Assembly (NCBI RefSeq): GCF_004362405.1
Contig: NZ_SNXE01000003.1
Span: 372,001 to 436,000, forward strand
Direction: 5' to 3'
DNA length: 64,000 nucleotides
Origin: Roseateles asaccharophilus
GTDB taxonomy: Bacteria > Pseudomonadota > Gammaproteobacteria > Burkholderiales > Burkholderiaceae_C
Below the pieces are notes generated by a model. That model saw nothing but the letters and a program-made list of their open reading frames with translations. It ran no database searches and had not been told where the DNA came from. This document shows positions 26,338 to 35,257 of this stretch, in pieces. The position numbers and the translations under genes were made by a program. Every line of letters begins with the position of its first letter. Positions within the stretch are counted from its first letter, which is position 1.

Positions 26338-26654
26338 TTGCCAGCGCCTTTTTTCTTCGTCGGCTCGGCCGCCAGCAGCGCGTCCAGCGCGCCCTCGATC
26401 TCGCGCTCGATCTGGCCCTTGAAGGCGCCCAGCAGCAGGCCCAGCTTGGCCTCCAGCTCAAAGTGGTCGGGTGCCACGATCAGCTGGCCCTTCACGCCCG
26501 AGCGCACGAACTCCACGGTGTCGCTGGTCTTGCCCTCCAGCACGGTGCAGGACATGTCGAACTTGGACTCGGCCTGCTCGGCCCAGGCCCAGGCGATTTC
26601 GCGGGCGCGCGACAGGCCCAGATCATGCTCGCGGTGAATCTTGATATCGGCCAT
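26319..26654 (-). CDS. polyhydroxyalkanoic acid system family protein
   Basis: 111 residues. MADIKIHREHDLGLSRAREIAWAWAEQAESKF and VEGTVRVSGKV-type sequence here reading FVRSGVKGQLIVAPDHFELEAKLGLLL match the small family found in PHA-granule gene regions. The C-terminus is lysine-rich (KKKGAGKKSK), which could contact DNA or membranes. Its molecular role is not established. Its start overlaps the upstream lipoprotein gene stop by one base. Confidence 0.85.
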   Translation of the reverse strand: MADIKIHREHDLGLSRAREIAWAWAEQAESKFDMSCTVLEGKTSDTVEFVRSGVKGQLIVAPDHFELEAKLGLLLGAFKGQIEREIEGALDALLAAEPTKKKGAGKKSKAG

Positions 26655-27715
26655 CAGGGGCTGCTCCTCGTGCTGAGTTGTTGGCGACGCTGCGCCTTGG
26701 GCAAGTCTGCCAGACGCCGGACCTCGGCGTAAAAACGCGGCCAGTCGCGCCCGCAGCGCTCGAACAAGGCCTCGAAGTCCGGCACCAGGCCCAGATAGGC
26801 CGCCTGGATGGCCAAGCTGGCATTGTTGGCGCCAGCCAGCCAGCCGGCATAGGCGGGCTGCAGCTCGGGCTCGGCCCGCAGCCGGGCAAAGAGCTCGGCC
26901 TTGGCCGCGCGCTTGGCGGCCTCGTCCAGCGGCCCCGCGTACAGGGTCTGAAGCTGGGCGCGGTAGTCCTGGGTCAAGGCGCGGAAGCGCTCGCGCCGCT
27001 CCTGGTGGCGGCGGTACTGCTCGCGCGCCGCGGCATCGCCCTCGGCCGCCAGCCAGGCCTGCACGCCCAGACGCTCCACGGCCGTGGCAAAGGCCTCGTT
27101 GAACTCGGTGTCGTCCGCCGCATAGGCCACCTGATGGGCCAGCTCGTGGAAGACCAGGCGCGCCAGCTCGCCCTCGGGATAGTGGATGAAGGTGTTGAGC
27201 AGGGGGTCGCCACCAAACAGCCAGCTCCAGCCCAGGGTGGAGTAGGCCGGCACGCCATAGACCAGCACGTCCAGGCCCTCCTCGCGCCGCAAGGCCGCCG
27301 CAAAGGCCTCGGCCTCGGCCCGTTCAAAGAAGCCGCGGTAGCCCGCGCAGCCCATCACCGGATAGCACCAGGTCTTGAGCTGTAGGCCCAGCTCCGGCGC
27401 GGCCACCACATTCCAGACCGCCGCGCCGCGCCCCAGGTCCGCATAGCGGCGGTAGCTGGCGTTGTCCGGCAGGGCCAGCTCGCGCGAGGCGAAGTCACGG
27501 ATGCGCTGGCTCAGGCGCAGGCGCTCGCGCAGCTCGGGCGCCAGGGCCGGGTCCTGCAGCAGGCGCTCCACCGGCTGGGCCGCGCCCACCAGACGCAGAT
27601 GGCCCGAGGCCGCCTGGCCCAGATAGCCGATCTGAGCGCAGCCCGAGAGCAGCAGGGCCGAGAGGCCTGCCAGCCCGGCCAGACCAACCCGCAAGGCCCG
27701 CGAGGCCCGCTTCAT
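26654..27715 (-). CDS. predicted zinc aminopeptidase lipoprotein
   Basis: 353 residues. A lipoprotein signal ends in LLLSGC (lipid-modified Cys26), and the zinc motif HELAH is at 190-194 with a downstream FNEAFAT glutamate, as in the putative aminopeptidase family (DUF2265-like). It should act in the periplasm on peptides. CYPVMGCAGYRGFF and DPLLNTFIHYPEGELARL are conserved in the family. Its start overlaps the end of the molybdoenzyme gene by four bases. Confidence 0.88.
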   Translation of the reverse strand: MKRASRALRVGLAGLAGLSALLLSGCAQIGYLGQAASGHLRLVGAAQPVERLLQDPALAPELRERLRLSQRIRDFASRELALPDNASYRRYADLGRGAAVWNVVAAPELGLQLKTWCYPVMGCAGYRGFFERAEAEAFAAALRREEGLDVLVYGVPAYSTLGWSWLFGGDPLLNTFIHYPEGELARLVFHELAHQVAYAADDTEFNEAFATAVERLGVQAWLAAEGDAAAREQYRRHQERRERFRALTQDYRAQLQTLYAGPLDEAAKRAAKAELFARLRAEPELQPAYAGWLAGANNASLAIQAAYLGLVPDFEALFERCGRDWPRFYAEVRRLADLPKAQRRQQLSTRSSP

Positions 27716-29769
27716 GCGCCCGCGGACTCCACCTCGACCAGGCAGTCGTAGAAGCTGGGCGCCTGGCCCAGATCGGTGAGGCGCTGGTGGGTCACTTCAT
27801 TGACATTGCTGCCGCGCGGGCCGAGCTTGCGCCACCACACGCCCAGGCCGTTGACCACGCCGGGCCGCGCCCGCTCGCTGATGCGGGCCGTGCAGTGGTA
27901 GCTACCGCGCTCGTTGAACACGCGCACCAGGCTGCCATCGGCCAGACCGCGCGCCGCGGCATCGCTGGCGTGGATCTCCAGCAGGGGCTCGCCCTCGATA
28001 TCGCGCAGGCTCTTGACGTTGACGAATGATGAATTGAGGAAGTTGCGCGCCGGCGGCGAGATCATGGCCAGCGGGAAGCGCCGTGCCAGCTCGGGCGTGG
28101 AGCGGGCGCTCTCGTAGTTGGGCACATAGTCGGCCCCGCCGGCCTGGGCCTTGCCGTTGGGCGTGAAGAAGCCGCCCTCGGCAAAGGGCGCTTCTTTCAG
28201 CGGCAGGCTCTGCCAGCCCTGCGCGGCCAGGGCCTCGAAATCGATCTCGGCCGTGAAGGCCTGGCGGGCCAGCTGCTCGTCGCTCTCGGCGAAGCAGGGC
28301 TCGGTAAAGCCCATGCGGGCGGCCAGCTCGCGGAAGATCTGGGTATTGGGCTTGGCCTCGCCCAGCGGGGCCACGGCCGGGTGGTTGATCAGCACATCGG
28401 TATGGCCGTAGCTGGTGTGCACATCCAGATGCTCCAGCTGGGTGGTGGCGGGCAGCACATAGTCGGCCAGATCGGCCGTGTCGGTCATGAAGTGCTCCAG
28501 CACCACGGTGAAGAGGTCGGCACGCTGGAAGCCCTTGACCACCTTGGGCGACTCCGGCGCCACCGCCACCGGGTTGCTGTTGTAGACGATCAGGGCCTCG
28601 ATCCTGGGGCCGAAGTCCGCGCTGCTCTCGCGCAGCAGATCGTCGCCGATGGTGCTCATATTGATGCTGCGCGGCTGGCGCCCGGCCAGCAGCTCGGGCC
28701 GGTCCAGGGCGGCGGTGTTCTTGTAGGCCGCGAACCAGCCGGAGCTGGAGAGCAGCAGGCCGCCCGCGCGGTGGCGCCAGGCGCCGGTCAGGCAGGGCAG
28801 CAAGGCAATCAGGCGCACCGCATTGCCGCCGCCACGCACGCGCTGCATGCCGTAGTTCAGGCGGATGGCGGCGGGCGCCTCGAGCGCATGGCGCTGGCCG
28901 TAGTCGCGCGCCAGGCCGCGCACCTCGTCCGGGCTGATGCCGCAGACCTCGGCCACGCGTTCGGGCGGCCAGGCCAGGGCCTTGGCGCGCAGCTCCTCCC
29001 AGCCCTCCACATGGCGGCCGAGGTAGTCATGGTCCAGCCAGTCGTTGTGGATCAGCTCGTGCATCAGGCCCAGGGCCAGGGCGCCGTCGGTGCCGGGCAG
29101 CAGGGCGATGTGCTGATGGCATTTGTCCGCGGTCTCGGTCTTGCGCGGGTCGATGCAGATCAGCTTGGCGCCCTCGCGCTTGGCCTTGTTGGCATAGGTC
29201 CAGAAATGCAGATTGGAGGCAATCGAGTTGCTGCCCCAGATCAGGATGAGCCGGCTCTCCGCGAAGAAGGGCAGGTGCATGCCCACGCGGTTGCCATAGG
29301 TGGCGTTCAGGGCCGCGGCGCCGGCCGAGGCGCAGATGGTGCGCTCCAGGCGCGAGGCACCCAGCTTGTTGAAAAAGCGCGCTGCCATGCCCTCGCCCTG
29401 CAGCAGGCCCATGGTGCCTGCATAGCTGTAGGGCAGGATGGCCTCGGGGTCACGCGCCGCAATCGCCTTCAGGCGCGCGGCGATATCGTCCAGGGCCTCA
29501 TCCCAGCTCACCGGCACGAAGCGCGGCGCCTCGGTCTTGGCGCTGATGCGCTTCAGGGGCTGGAGCAGGCGCTCGGGGTGGTAGGTGCGCTCCGGGTAGC
29601 GCGAGACCTTGGTGCACAGCGCACCATGCGTGCTGGGGTGATCGGCCTGGCCCTGGACCTTGATCACCCGCCCCTCCTCCACCGTGATGCGCAGGGCGCA
29701 GGTATCCGGGCAATCGTGTGGACAAGCACCTTTGACGATGCGGGTGGCGACGGTAACAGCAGGATTCAT
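27712..29769 (-). CDS. molybdopterin-dependent oxidoreductase (formate dehydrogenase/DMSO reductase superfamily)
   Basis: 685 residues. An N-terminal iron-sulfur motif has Cys16, Cys20, Cys24 and Cys52 (CPHDCPDTC...C), followed by the bis-MGD-binding domains (WGSNSIASNLHFW, ICIDPRKTETA-type, PGTDGALALG) and a C-terminal dinucleotide domain. There is no Tat or Sec signal, so it should be cytoplasmic. No small or membrane subunit lies nearby. The substrate cannot be told from sequence. The ATG at 29769 starts the family N-terminus. Confidence 0.88.
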   Translation of the reverse strand: MNPAVTVATRIVKGACPHDCPDTCALRITVEEGRVIKVQGQADHPSTHGALCTKVSRYPERTYHPERLLQPLKRISAKTEAPRFVPVSWDEALDDIAARLKAIAARDPEAILPYSYAGTMGLLQGEGMAARFFNKLGASRLERTICASAGAAALNATYGNRVGMHLPFFAESRLILIWGSNSIASNLHFWTYANKAKREGAKLICIDPRKTETADKCHQHIALLPGTDGALALGLMHELIHNDWLDHDYLGRHVEGWEELRAKALAWPPERVAEVCGISPDEVRGLARDYGQRHALEAPAAIRLNYGMQRVRGGGNAVRLIALLPCLTGAWRHRAGGLLLSSSGWFAAYKNTAALDRPELLAGRQPRSINMSTIGDDLLRESSADFGPRIEALIVYNSNPVAVAPESPKVVKGFQRADLFTVVLEHFMTDTADLADYVLPATTQLEHLDVHTSYGHTDVLINHPAVAPLGEAKPNTQIFRELAARMGFTEPCFAESDEQLARQAFTAEIDFEALAAQGWQSLPLKEAPFAEGGFFTPNGKAQAGGADYVPNYESARSTPELARRFPLAMISPPARNFLNSSFVNVKSLRDIEGEPLLEIHASDAAARGLADGSLVRVFNERGSYHCTARISERARPGVVNGLGVWWRKLGPRGSNVNEVTHQRLTDLGQAPSFYDCLVEVESAGA

Positions 29770-29808
29770 GCGTGAACTATTGCATAGGGTGCCCGACGCA
29801 GAGCCGGC

Positions 29809-29826
29809 TTGCCGACCCTGCGGCAA
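29809..29826. promoter_or_regulatory. short inverted repeat in a divergent intergenic region
   Basis: TTGCCG-ACCCTG-CGGCAA, a perfect six-base inverted repeat midway between the molybdoenzyme gene and the substrate-binding protein gene. It could be an operator or chance; there is no adjacent regulator gene. Confidence 0.25.
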
Positions 29827-29888
29827 CGCGAAACACGGGGTGGCGAGCACAATTCAAGCCATTATTGCTTGCCATCCGGAGAGTTCAC

Positions 29889-31010
29889 TTGCGTCGTCGA
29901 CAAAGCCTCAGCGCCCTTGCCAGCCTGGCCCTGGCCCCCTTGTGGGCACGGGCCCAGGAGCGGCGGCGCATCGTGCTGGGCCAGTCCTGCCCGCTGACCG
30001 GGCCGGCCGCCCAACTGGGCCTGCAGATGCAGGCGGGCGCCAAGCTCTTCTTTGACGGGGTCAATGCCGCCGGCGGCATCAACGGCCTGCCCATCGAGCT
30101 GCAGACCCTGGACGACGGCTACGAGCCCGATCGCTGCAAGGCCAATACCGAGAAGTTCATCGCCGAGGATGTGCTGGCCCTGTTCGGCTATGTGGGCACG
30201 CCCACCGCCCTGGCCGCCCTGCCCCTGGTCAACCAGCACAGGCTGCCCTTCTTCGCACCGCTCACGGGTGCCGAGGCCCTGCGCGAGCCGGTCAATCGCT
30301 GGGTCTTCCATCTGCGCGCCTCTTACGGCGACGAGACTGCCCTGATCGTCAAGCAGATGACCCAGCTGGGGCTGAACAAGATTGCCGTTTTCCATCAGAA
30401 CGATGCCTATGGCCGTGCCGGCCTGGACGGCGTGCAGAAGGCCTTGCTGGCCCGCAAGCTGGCCCCCCAGGGTGTGGCCACCGTGGAGCGCAACAGCGTG
30501 AACGTGGCGGCCGCGGTCAAGACCCTGGTCGCGGCCCAGCCTGATGGCATCGTCCTGGTCAGTGCCTACAAGAGCTGCGCCGCCTTCATCCGCGAGGCCC
30601 GCAAGGCCGGCTATGGCGGCGTGTTCTACAACGTCTCCTTCGTCGGTACGCAGGCCCTGTTGGACGAGCTGGGCAAGGAAGCCTCGGGCGTGGTGGTCAG
30701 CCAGGTCATGCCCTACCCCTTCGGCACCGCCACCGGCGTGGTGGCCGAGTACCAGGCCGCCCTGCAGCGTGCGGGCGGCACGCTCAAGCCCAACTACACC
30801 AGCATCGAGGGCTATCTGGCCGCCAAGGTACTGTGCGAGGGCTTGCGCCGCATGGCCAAGCCCAGCCGGGACGGTTTGGTCAACGCCCTGGAGTCCATGG
30901 GCAACTACAACGCGGGCGGCTTCAGCGTGCGATTTGCGCCCGGCCGTCGCGAGGCGTCCAGCTTTGTCGAGCTGTCGATGCTGACGGGCGACGGCAAGGT
31001 CCGGCGCTAA
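29889..31010 (+). CDS. ABC-type branched-chain amino acid-like substrate-binding protein, orphan
   Basis: 373 residues from a TTG start at 29889, chosen because GGAGAG lies six bases upstream and the protein then begins with a Sec signal (LRRRQSLSALASLALAPLWARA). The mature part has the LivJ-type fold: GQSCPLTGPAAQLG, GAKLFFDGVNAAGGINGLPI, FGYVGTPTALAALPLV and FHQNDAYGRAGLDGV. No permease or ATPase genes accompany it, so it may feed a transporter encoded elsewhere or serve as a sensor. Confidence 0.88.
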   Translation: MRRRQSLSALASLALAPLWARAQERRRIVLGQSCPLTGPAAQLGLQMQAGAKLFFDGVNAAGGINGLPIELQTLDDGYEPDRCKANTEKFIAEDVLALFGYVGTPTALAALPLVNQHRLPFFAPLTGAEALREPVNRWVFHLRASYGDETALIVKQMTQLGLNKIAVFHQNDAYGRAGLDGVQKALLARKLAPQGVATVERNSVNVAAAVKTLVAAQPDGIVLVSAYKSCAAFIREARKAGYGGVFYNVSFVGTQALLDELGKEASGVVVSQVMPYPFGTATGVVAEYQAALQRAGGTLKPNYTSIEGYLAAKVLCEGLRRMAKPSRDGLVNALESMGNYNAGGFSVRFAPGRREASSFVELSMLTGDGKVRR

Positions 31011-31074
31011 GGCGCTGCGGCCCCGCGGCGGCGCCTGCAGCGCCACAACCCCACGGGTAAACTCAAGACGAACG

Positions 31075-31107
31075 GCGGCCCGCTGCCCTGCGCGGGCCGC
31101 TCTTTTT
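31075..31107 (+). terminator. intrinsic terminator-like hairpin just upstream of the M20 gene
   Basis: GCGGCCCGC / GCGGGCCGC, a nine-base stem (31075-31083 with 31092-31100), followed by TCTTTTT. It lies 64 bases after the binding-protein stop and its T-tract ends 13 bases before the next ATG. A -10-like TAAACT at 31057-31062 precedes it. Confidence 0.7.
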
Positions 31108-31120
31108 ACGGAGTGCCGCC

Positions 31121-32317
31121 ATGAAGTTGATCGATTCCATCCTGGCCGATGCCCCCAGCATCGCCACCCTGCGACGCGACATCCACGCCCATCCGGAGCT
31201 GTGTTTCGAGGAAGAACGCACCGCTGATCTGATCGCCCGTGCGCTCACCGAATGGGGTATTCCCGTGCATCGCGGTCTGGGCAAGACCGGGGTGGTGGGC
31301 ATCGTCAAGAACGGTACGTCGGATCGCGCCGTGGGTCTGCGCGCCGACATCGACGCCCTGCCCATGACCGAGCACAACCACTTCGCCCACGCCAGCAAGC
31401 ACCCGGGCAAGATGCACGCCTGCGGTCATGACGGCCACACCGCCATGCTGCTGGCCGCGGCCAAGCATCTGGCCAAGCACCGCAACTTCGACGGCACCGT
31501 CTACCTGGTCTTCCAGCCCGCCGAGGAAGGCGGCGGTGGCGCCCGCGAGATGATCAAGGACGGCCTCTTTGAGAAGTTCCCCATGGAAGCCATGTTCGGC
31601 GCCCACAACTGGCCCGGCATGGCGGCCGGCCAGTTCGCCGTGAAGAGCGGCCCCGTCTTCGCGTCCAGCAACGAGTTCAAGATCACCATCCGCGGCAAGG
31701 GCTCGCACGCCGCCCTGCCACACAACGGCATCGACCCGGTGCCGGTGGCCTGCCAGATGGTGCAGGCCTTCCAGACCATCATCACCCGCAACAAGCGCCC
31801 CATCGATGCCGGCGTGATCTCGGTGACCATGATCCACACCGGCGAGGCCACCAATGTGGTGCCCGACAGCTGCGAGATCCAGGGCACGGTGCGCACCTTC
31901 ACGATCGAAGTGCTGGACCTGATCGAGCGCCGCATGCGGCAAATCGCCGAGGCCACGGCCCAGGCCTTCGAGGCCACGGTGGAGTTCGAGTTCAGCCGTA
32001 ACTACCCGCCCACCACCAACCATCCCAAGGAGACCGAGTTCGTGCGCTCGGTGCTCGGCGATATGGTGGGTGCGCACAACGTGCATGAGTTCGAGCCCAC
32101 CATGGGCGCCGAGGACTTCAGCTACTACCTGCTGGAAAAGCCCGGCTGCTACTTCCTGATCGGCAATGGCGATGGCAGCCACCGCGAGGGCGGTCACGGC
32201 ATGGGCCCCTGCATGCTGCACAACCCCAGCTACGACTTCAATGACGAGCTGATCCCCCTGGGCGGCTCCATGTGGGTGCGCATGGCCGAGACCTGGCTCA
32301 ACTCGCCCAAGCCCTGA
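31121..32317 (+). CDS. M20 family metal-dependent amidohydrolase (hippurate hydrolase-like)
   Basis: 398 residues. RRDIHAHPELCFEE at the N-terminus, MHACGHDGHTAML (Cys101, His103), FQPAEEGGGG and FGAHNWP are the metal-binding motifs of the amidase branch of M20 (HipO/AmhX/indole-acetyl-amino acid hydrolase). It removes N-acyl groups from amino acids in the cytoplasm; exact substrate unknown. The ribosome-binding site is CGGAG. A second peptidase-type gene follows one base after the stop. Confidence 0.92.
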   Translation: MKLIDSILADAPSIATLRRDIHAHPELCFEEERTADLIARALTEWGIPVHRGLGKTGVVGIVKNGTSDRAVGLRADIDALPMTEHNHFAHASKHPGKMHACGHDGHTAMLLAAAKHLAKHRNFDGTVYLVFQPAEEGGGGAREMIKDGLFEKFPMEAMFGAHNWPGMAAGQFAVKSGPVFASSNEFKITIRGKGSHAALPHNGIDPVPVACQMVQAFQTIITRNKRPIDAGVISVTMIHTGEATNVVPDSCEIQGTVRTFTIEVLDLIERRMRQIAEATAQAFEATVEFEFSRNYPPTTNHPKETEFVRSVLGDMVGAHNVHEFEPTMGAEDFSYYLLEKPGCYFLIGNGDGSHREGGHGMGPCMLHNPSYDFNDELIPLGGSMWVRMAETWLNSPKP

Positions 32318-32318
32318 G

Positions 32319-33416
32319 ATGAGCGCCGCCGCCCATTTCGCGCAGAGCTATGCCGAGGCGCGCCAGAAGTTCCTGGCCGCGGCCGAGGCCGCCCACCTGG
32401 ATGTCGAGCCGCACTGGCATCCGCTGCTGGGGCGGGATGGCGAGCGCCTGGCCATGGATGTGCTGCGTCAGGGACCGCGCGATGCCCGGCGTCTGCTCAT
32501 CATCAGCAGCGCCTGTCATGGCGTGGAGGGCTTTTGCGGCTCGGGCATCCAGACGGCCCTGCTGCGCGACCCGAGGTGGCACGAAACGCTGCAAGCCCAG
32601 CGCGATCTGGCCGTGCTCTACATCCACGCGCTCAACCCGCATGGCTTTTCCTTCTGGCGCCGTGTCACCCAGGAGGGGGTGGATCTCAACCGCAACTTCC
32701 ATGATTTCGCCCACCACGCCGCCTTGCCGGCCAACCCGGGCTACGAGGAAATCGCGTCCGCGCTGCTGCCGACCCACTGGCCACCCAGCTCGGCCGACGA
32801 GGCCGTGCTGCGCGACTATGCCGACCGTCACGGCGAGCGTGGGCTCCAGACCGCCGTGAGCAGCGGTCAGTACACGCATGAGCTGGGCTTGTTCTACGGT
32901 GGCCATGCCCCGACCTGGAGCAATGTGACCCTGCGCCATGTGCTGGCCGAACAGGGCCAGGGTGCGCAGCACATCGCCTGGATCGACCTGCACACGGGCC
33001 TGGGCCCCTGCGGTCATGGCGAGCGCATCTGGGCCGGCCGCGACGACGCCACCGCGATTGCCCGCGCCCGCCAGTGGTGGGGACCGGAGGTGACCTCCAT
33101 TTACGACGGCAGCTCCAGCTCCGCCCCGCTGCAAGGGCTGATGTGGAATGCCATCCACGAGGCCTGTCCCTCGGCCACCTACACGGGCATTGCCCTGGAG
33201 TACGGCACCGTGCCCTGGTCCCAGGTGGTCGATGCGTTGCGTGCCGACCATTGGCTGGAGGCCCATCCGGAGGCGCCGGCCGAGCTGGCGGCCACGATCA
33301 AACGCCAGATTCGCGATGCCTTCTATGTGGATCGCGAGGACTGGAAGCAGCAGCTGGTGGAACAGGCCGCCGTCGCGGCCCGTCAGGCCCTGATCGGCCT
33401 GGCGTCTAGTCGCTGA
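32319..33416 (+). CDS. DUF2817 family M14-like metallopeptidase
   Basis: 365 residues. ACHGVEG (His67, Glu70) and AWIDLHTGLG supply zinc ligands of the M14 carboxypeptidase type, and ALEYGTVPW carries a likely catalytic glutamate; GVDLNRNF is also typical. No signal peptide. Together with the upstream M20 hydrolase it suggests degradation of modified peptides or N-acyl amino acids. Its end overlaps the small convergent gene by 11 bases. Confidence 0.87.
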   Translation: MSAAAHFAQSYAEARQKFLAAAEAAHLDVEPHWHPLLGRDGERLAMDVLRQGPRDARRLLIISSACHGVEGFCGSGIQTALLRDPRWHETLQAQRDLAVLYIHALNPHGFSFWRRVTQEGVDLNRNFHDFAHHAALPANPGYEEIASALLPTHWPPSSADEAVLRDYADRHGERGLQTAVSSGQYTHELGLFYGGHAPTWSNVTLRHVLAEQGQGAQHIAWIDLHTGLGPCGHGERIWAGRDDATAIARARQWWGPEVTSIYDGSSSSAPLQGLMWNAIHEACPSATYTGIALEYGTVPWSQVVDALRADHWLEAHPEAPAELAATIKRQIRDAFYVDREDWKQQLVEQAAVAARQALIGLASSR

Positions 33417-33570
33417 TCACGGCCTCGTTCGCGGCCGGCGGACCGGAGGGCGGCAGGGGCTGGCCGTCCATGGGCGAGGCGGCCGACTTGCGCTGGGCCT
33501 TCTCGTCCTTCTTCTTCTTCTTGGCGAGCTCTCGCTGTCGCTTCTCGAACTGGTAGTTCGGCTTGGCCAT
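33406..33570 (-). CDS. 54-residue lysine-rich protein, unknown function
   Basis: The reading frame starts MAKPNYQFEKRQRELAKK, continues with a run of lysines and glutamates, and ends PPSGPPAANEAVISD. GAGAAAG lies just before the ATG. The highly charged N-terminal helix followed by a Pro/Ala-rich acidic tail resembles small conserved proteins of Burkholderiales that are often missed because of their size. It overlaps the 3' end of the M14-like gene by 11 bases in the opposite direction. Function not known. Confidence 0.75.
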   Translation of the reverse strand: MAKPNYQFEKRQRELAKKKKKDEKAQRKSAASPMDGQPLPPSGPPAANEAVISD

Positions 33571-33718
33571 AAAGAGCTTTCTCGGTTTGACAATCCCCGA
33601 CCATACCCCAGTTGAGCACCGTCTCGGCGCCAGAACTCAAGATATTGTGCTGCGCAGCATAGACCTGCACACACCGCCCGGCCGCAAACACGCGCGGGCG
33701 GCCTGCTAGGCTTGGCAT

Positions 33719-34291
33719 ATGAGCGAACACCCATCCAACCTCCCAACGGCCGACCAGGTGCAGGCCGAAACCCAGCTGTGGCTGGAGAAGGCCGTGATCG
33801 GTCTGAACCTCTGCCCCTTCGCCAAGAGCGTGCATGTGAACCAGCGCCTGCGCTATGTGGTGAGCGAGGCCGCCACGCCCGAGGCCCTGCTCAAGGAGCT
33901 GGCGCACGAGCTGCTGTTGCTGCGCCGCAGCGACCCCGAGGAGATCGAGACCACGCTGCTGATCCACCCGCAGGTGCTGAACGACTTCCTGGACTTCAAT
34001 GACTTCCTCGGCGCCGCCGACGCCCTGGTGGAAGACCTGGAGCTGGACGGTCTGCTGCAGGTGGCCTCCTTCCATCCGGACTACCAGTTCGAGGGCACCG
34101 AGGTCGAGGACATCAGCAACTACAGCAACCGCTCCCCCTACCCCACCCTGCATCTGCTGCGCGAGTCCAGCATCGAGCGGGCGGTGGAGACCATGGAGGA
34201 CACCGACAGCATCTACGAGGCCAATATCCAGACCCTGGAGAAGCTGGGGCTGGAGGGTTGGCAGGCCCTGGGCCTCAAGACCAGAAGCTGA
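33719..34291 (+). CDS. DUF1415 family protein
   Basis: 190 residues. WLEKAVIGLNLCPFAK near the N-terminus, TTLLIHPQVLNDFLDFNDFL, VASFHPDYQFEGTEVEDISNYSNRSPYPTLHLLRE cover the whole DUF1415 family. Conserved Cys and His residues suggest metal or cofactor binding, but no activity is established. No signal peptide. The following regulator gene starts 22 bases downstream. Confidence 0.92.
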   Translation: MSEHPSNLPTADQVQAETQLWLEKAVIGLNLCPFAKSVHVNQRLRYVVSEAATPEALLKELAHELLLLRRSDPEEIETTLLIHPQVLNDFLDFNDFLGAADALVEDLELDGLLQVASFHPDYQFEGTEVEDISNYSNRSPYPTLHLLRESSIERAVETMEDTDSIYEANIQTLEKLGLEGWQALGLKTRS

Positions 34292-34313
34292 CCCTCTCCC
34301 GCACCGGCACCGC

Positions 34314-35210
34314 ATGCTGAACTACCGCCATCTCTACTACTTCTGGGTCGTGGCCAAGGAGGGGGGCTTTGCCCGCGCCGCCGAGCGCCTGGACATGGCC
34401 ATCCAGACCATCAGTGCCCAGGTCAAGGCGCTGGAGCAGGACCTGGGCCACCAGCTGCTCAAGCCGGTGGGCCGCGGCGTGGGCGTGACCGAGGCCGGGC
34501 AGGCCGTGCTGGCCCGGGCGGAGGAAATTTTCCAGCTGGGCGCCCTGATACCCGAAGAGGCGGCAGCAGCGGCCTCGGGTCAGTTTGTGCGTCTGGCGGT
34601 GGGCATGTCGGATGGCCTGTCCAAGCTGGCCGCGCATCGCCTGCTGCAGCCCGTGCTGAACACGCCGTCGCTGCGCCTGGTCTGCCATGAAGGCGAGGTG
34701 GAGCAACTGCTCAGCGAGCTGGCGATGCACCGGCTGGATGTGGTGCTGGCCTGCCAAGCGCCCACACCGAACTCCAATCTGCGGCTGAGCAGCGAGCGAC
34801 TGATGGTCTCGCGTGTGGACTGGTACGGCCCCACGGCCCTGATCAACCGCGCCCATATCGAGGACTTCCCGGCCTGCCTGGGTCGCCTGCCCCTGCTGCT
34901 GCCCACCTCGCATGCCGCGCTGCGCGCGCGCATCGACCGCTGGTTTGAAGCCCGCGGCATACAACCCTGCATCGTGGGCGAGTTCGAGGACAGCGCCCTG
35001 CTGAGCCTGTTTGCTGCCCAGGGCATGGGGGTGTTCCCGGTGACGGCCCTGGGGGCCGCGGACCTGGCCAGCATGCGCGGCCTCAAGCTGCTGGGGTGCA
35101 GCGACGGTCTGCATGAAGAGATCCACGCCCTCCGCTCGCGGCGTGGCATGCACCACCCGCTCGTGGTTCGGATGCTGGAAGCGGCCCGCCATGAGGCCGC
35201 GCAGGAATAG
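34314..35210 (+). CDS. LysR-family regulator, NhaR-like
   Basis: 298 residues. The winged helix begins LNYRHLYYFWVVAKEGGFARAAERLDMAIQTIS, the form typical of NhaR, the activator of sodium/proton antiporter genes; the C-terminal LysR effector domain follows. It is transcribed with the DUF1415 gene and not next to an antiporter gene, so its target is unknown. The ATG at 34314 gives the family N-terminus. Confidence 0.88.
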   Translation: MLNYRHLYYFWVVAKEGGFARAAERLDMAIQTISAQVKALEQDLGHQLLKPVGRGVGVTEAGQAVLARAEEIFQLGALIPEEAAAAASGQFVRLAVGMSDGLSKLAAHRLLQPVLNTPSLRLVCHEGEVEQLLSELAMHRLDVVLACQAPTPNSNLRLSSERLMVSRVDWYGPTALINRAHIEDFPACLGRLPLLLPTSHAALRARIDRWFEARGIQPCIVGEFEDSALLSLFAAQGMGVFPVTALGAADLASMRGLKLLGCSDGLHEEIHALRSRRGMHHPLVVRMLEAARHEAAQE

Positions 35211-35244
35211 CCCCACCGGCCCCTTGGCCCCGCGGGATTGCGGG

Positions 35245-35250
35245 CAGAAT
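35245..35250 (+). promoter_or_regulatory. -10-like CAGAAT directly upstream of the J-domain gene
   Basis: CAGAAT lies seven bases before the ATG at 35258, the spacing at which transcription would start on the A of the start codon. No Shine-Dalgarno sequence is visible between. The -35 position (TTGGCC at 35224) is weak. Confidence 0.35.
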
Positions 35251-35257
35251 CCGCAGC

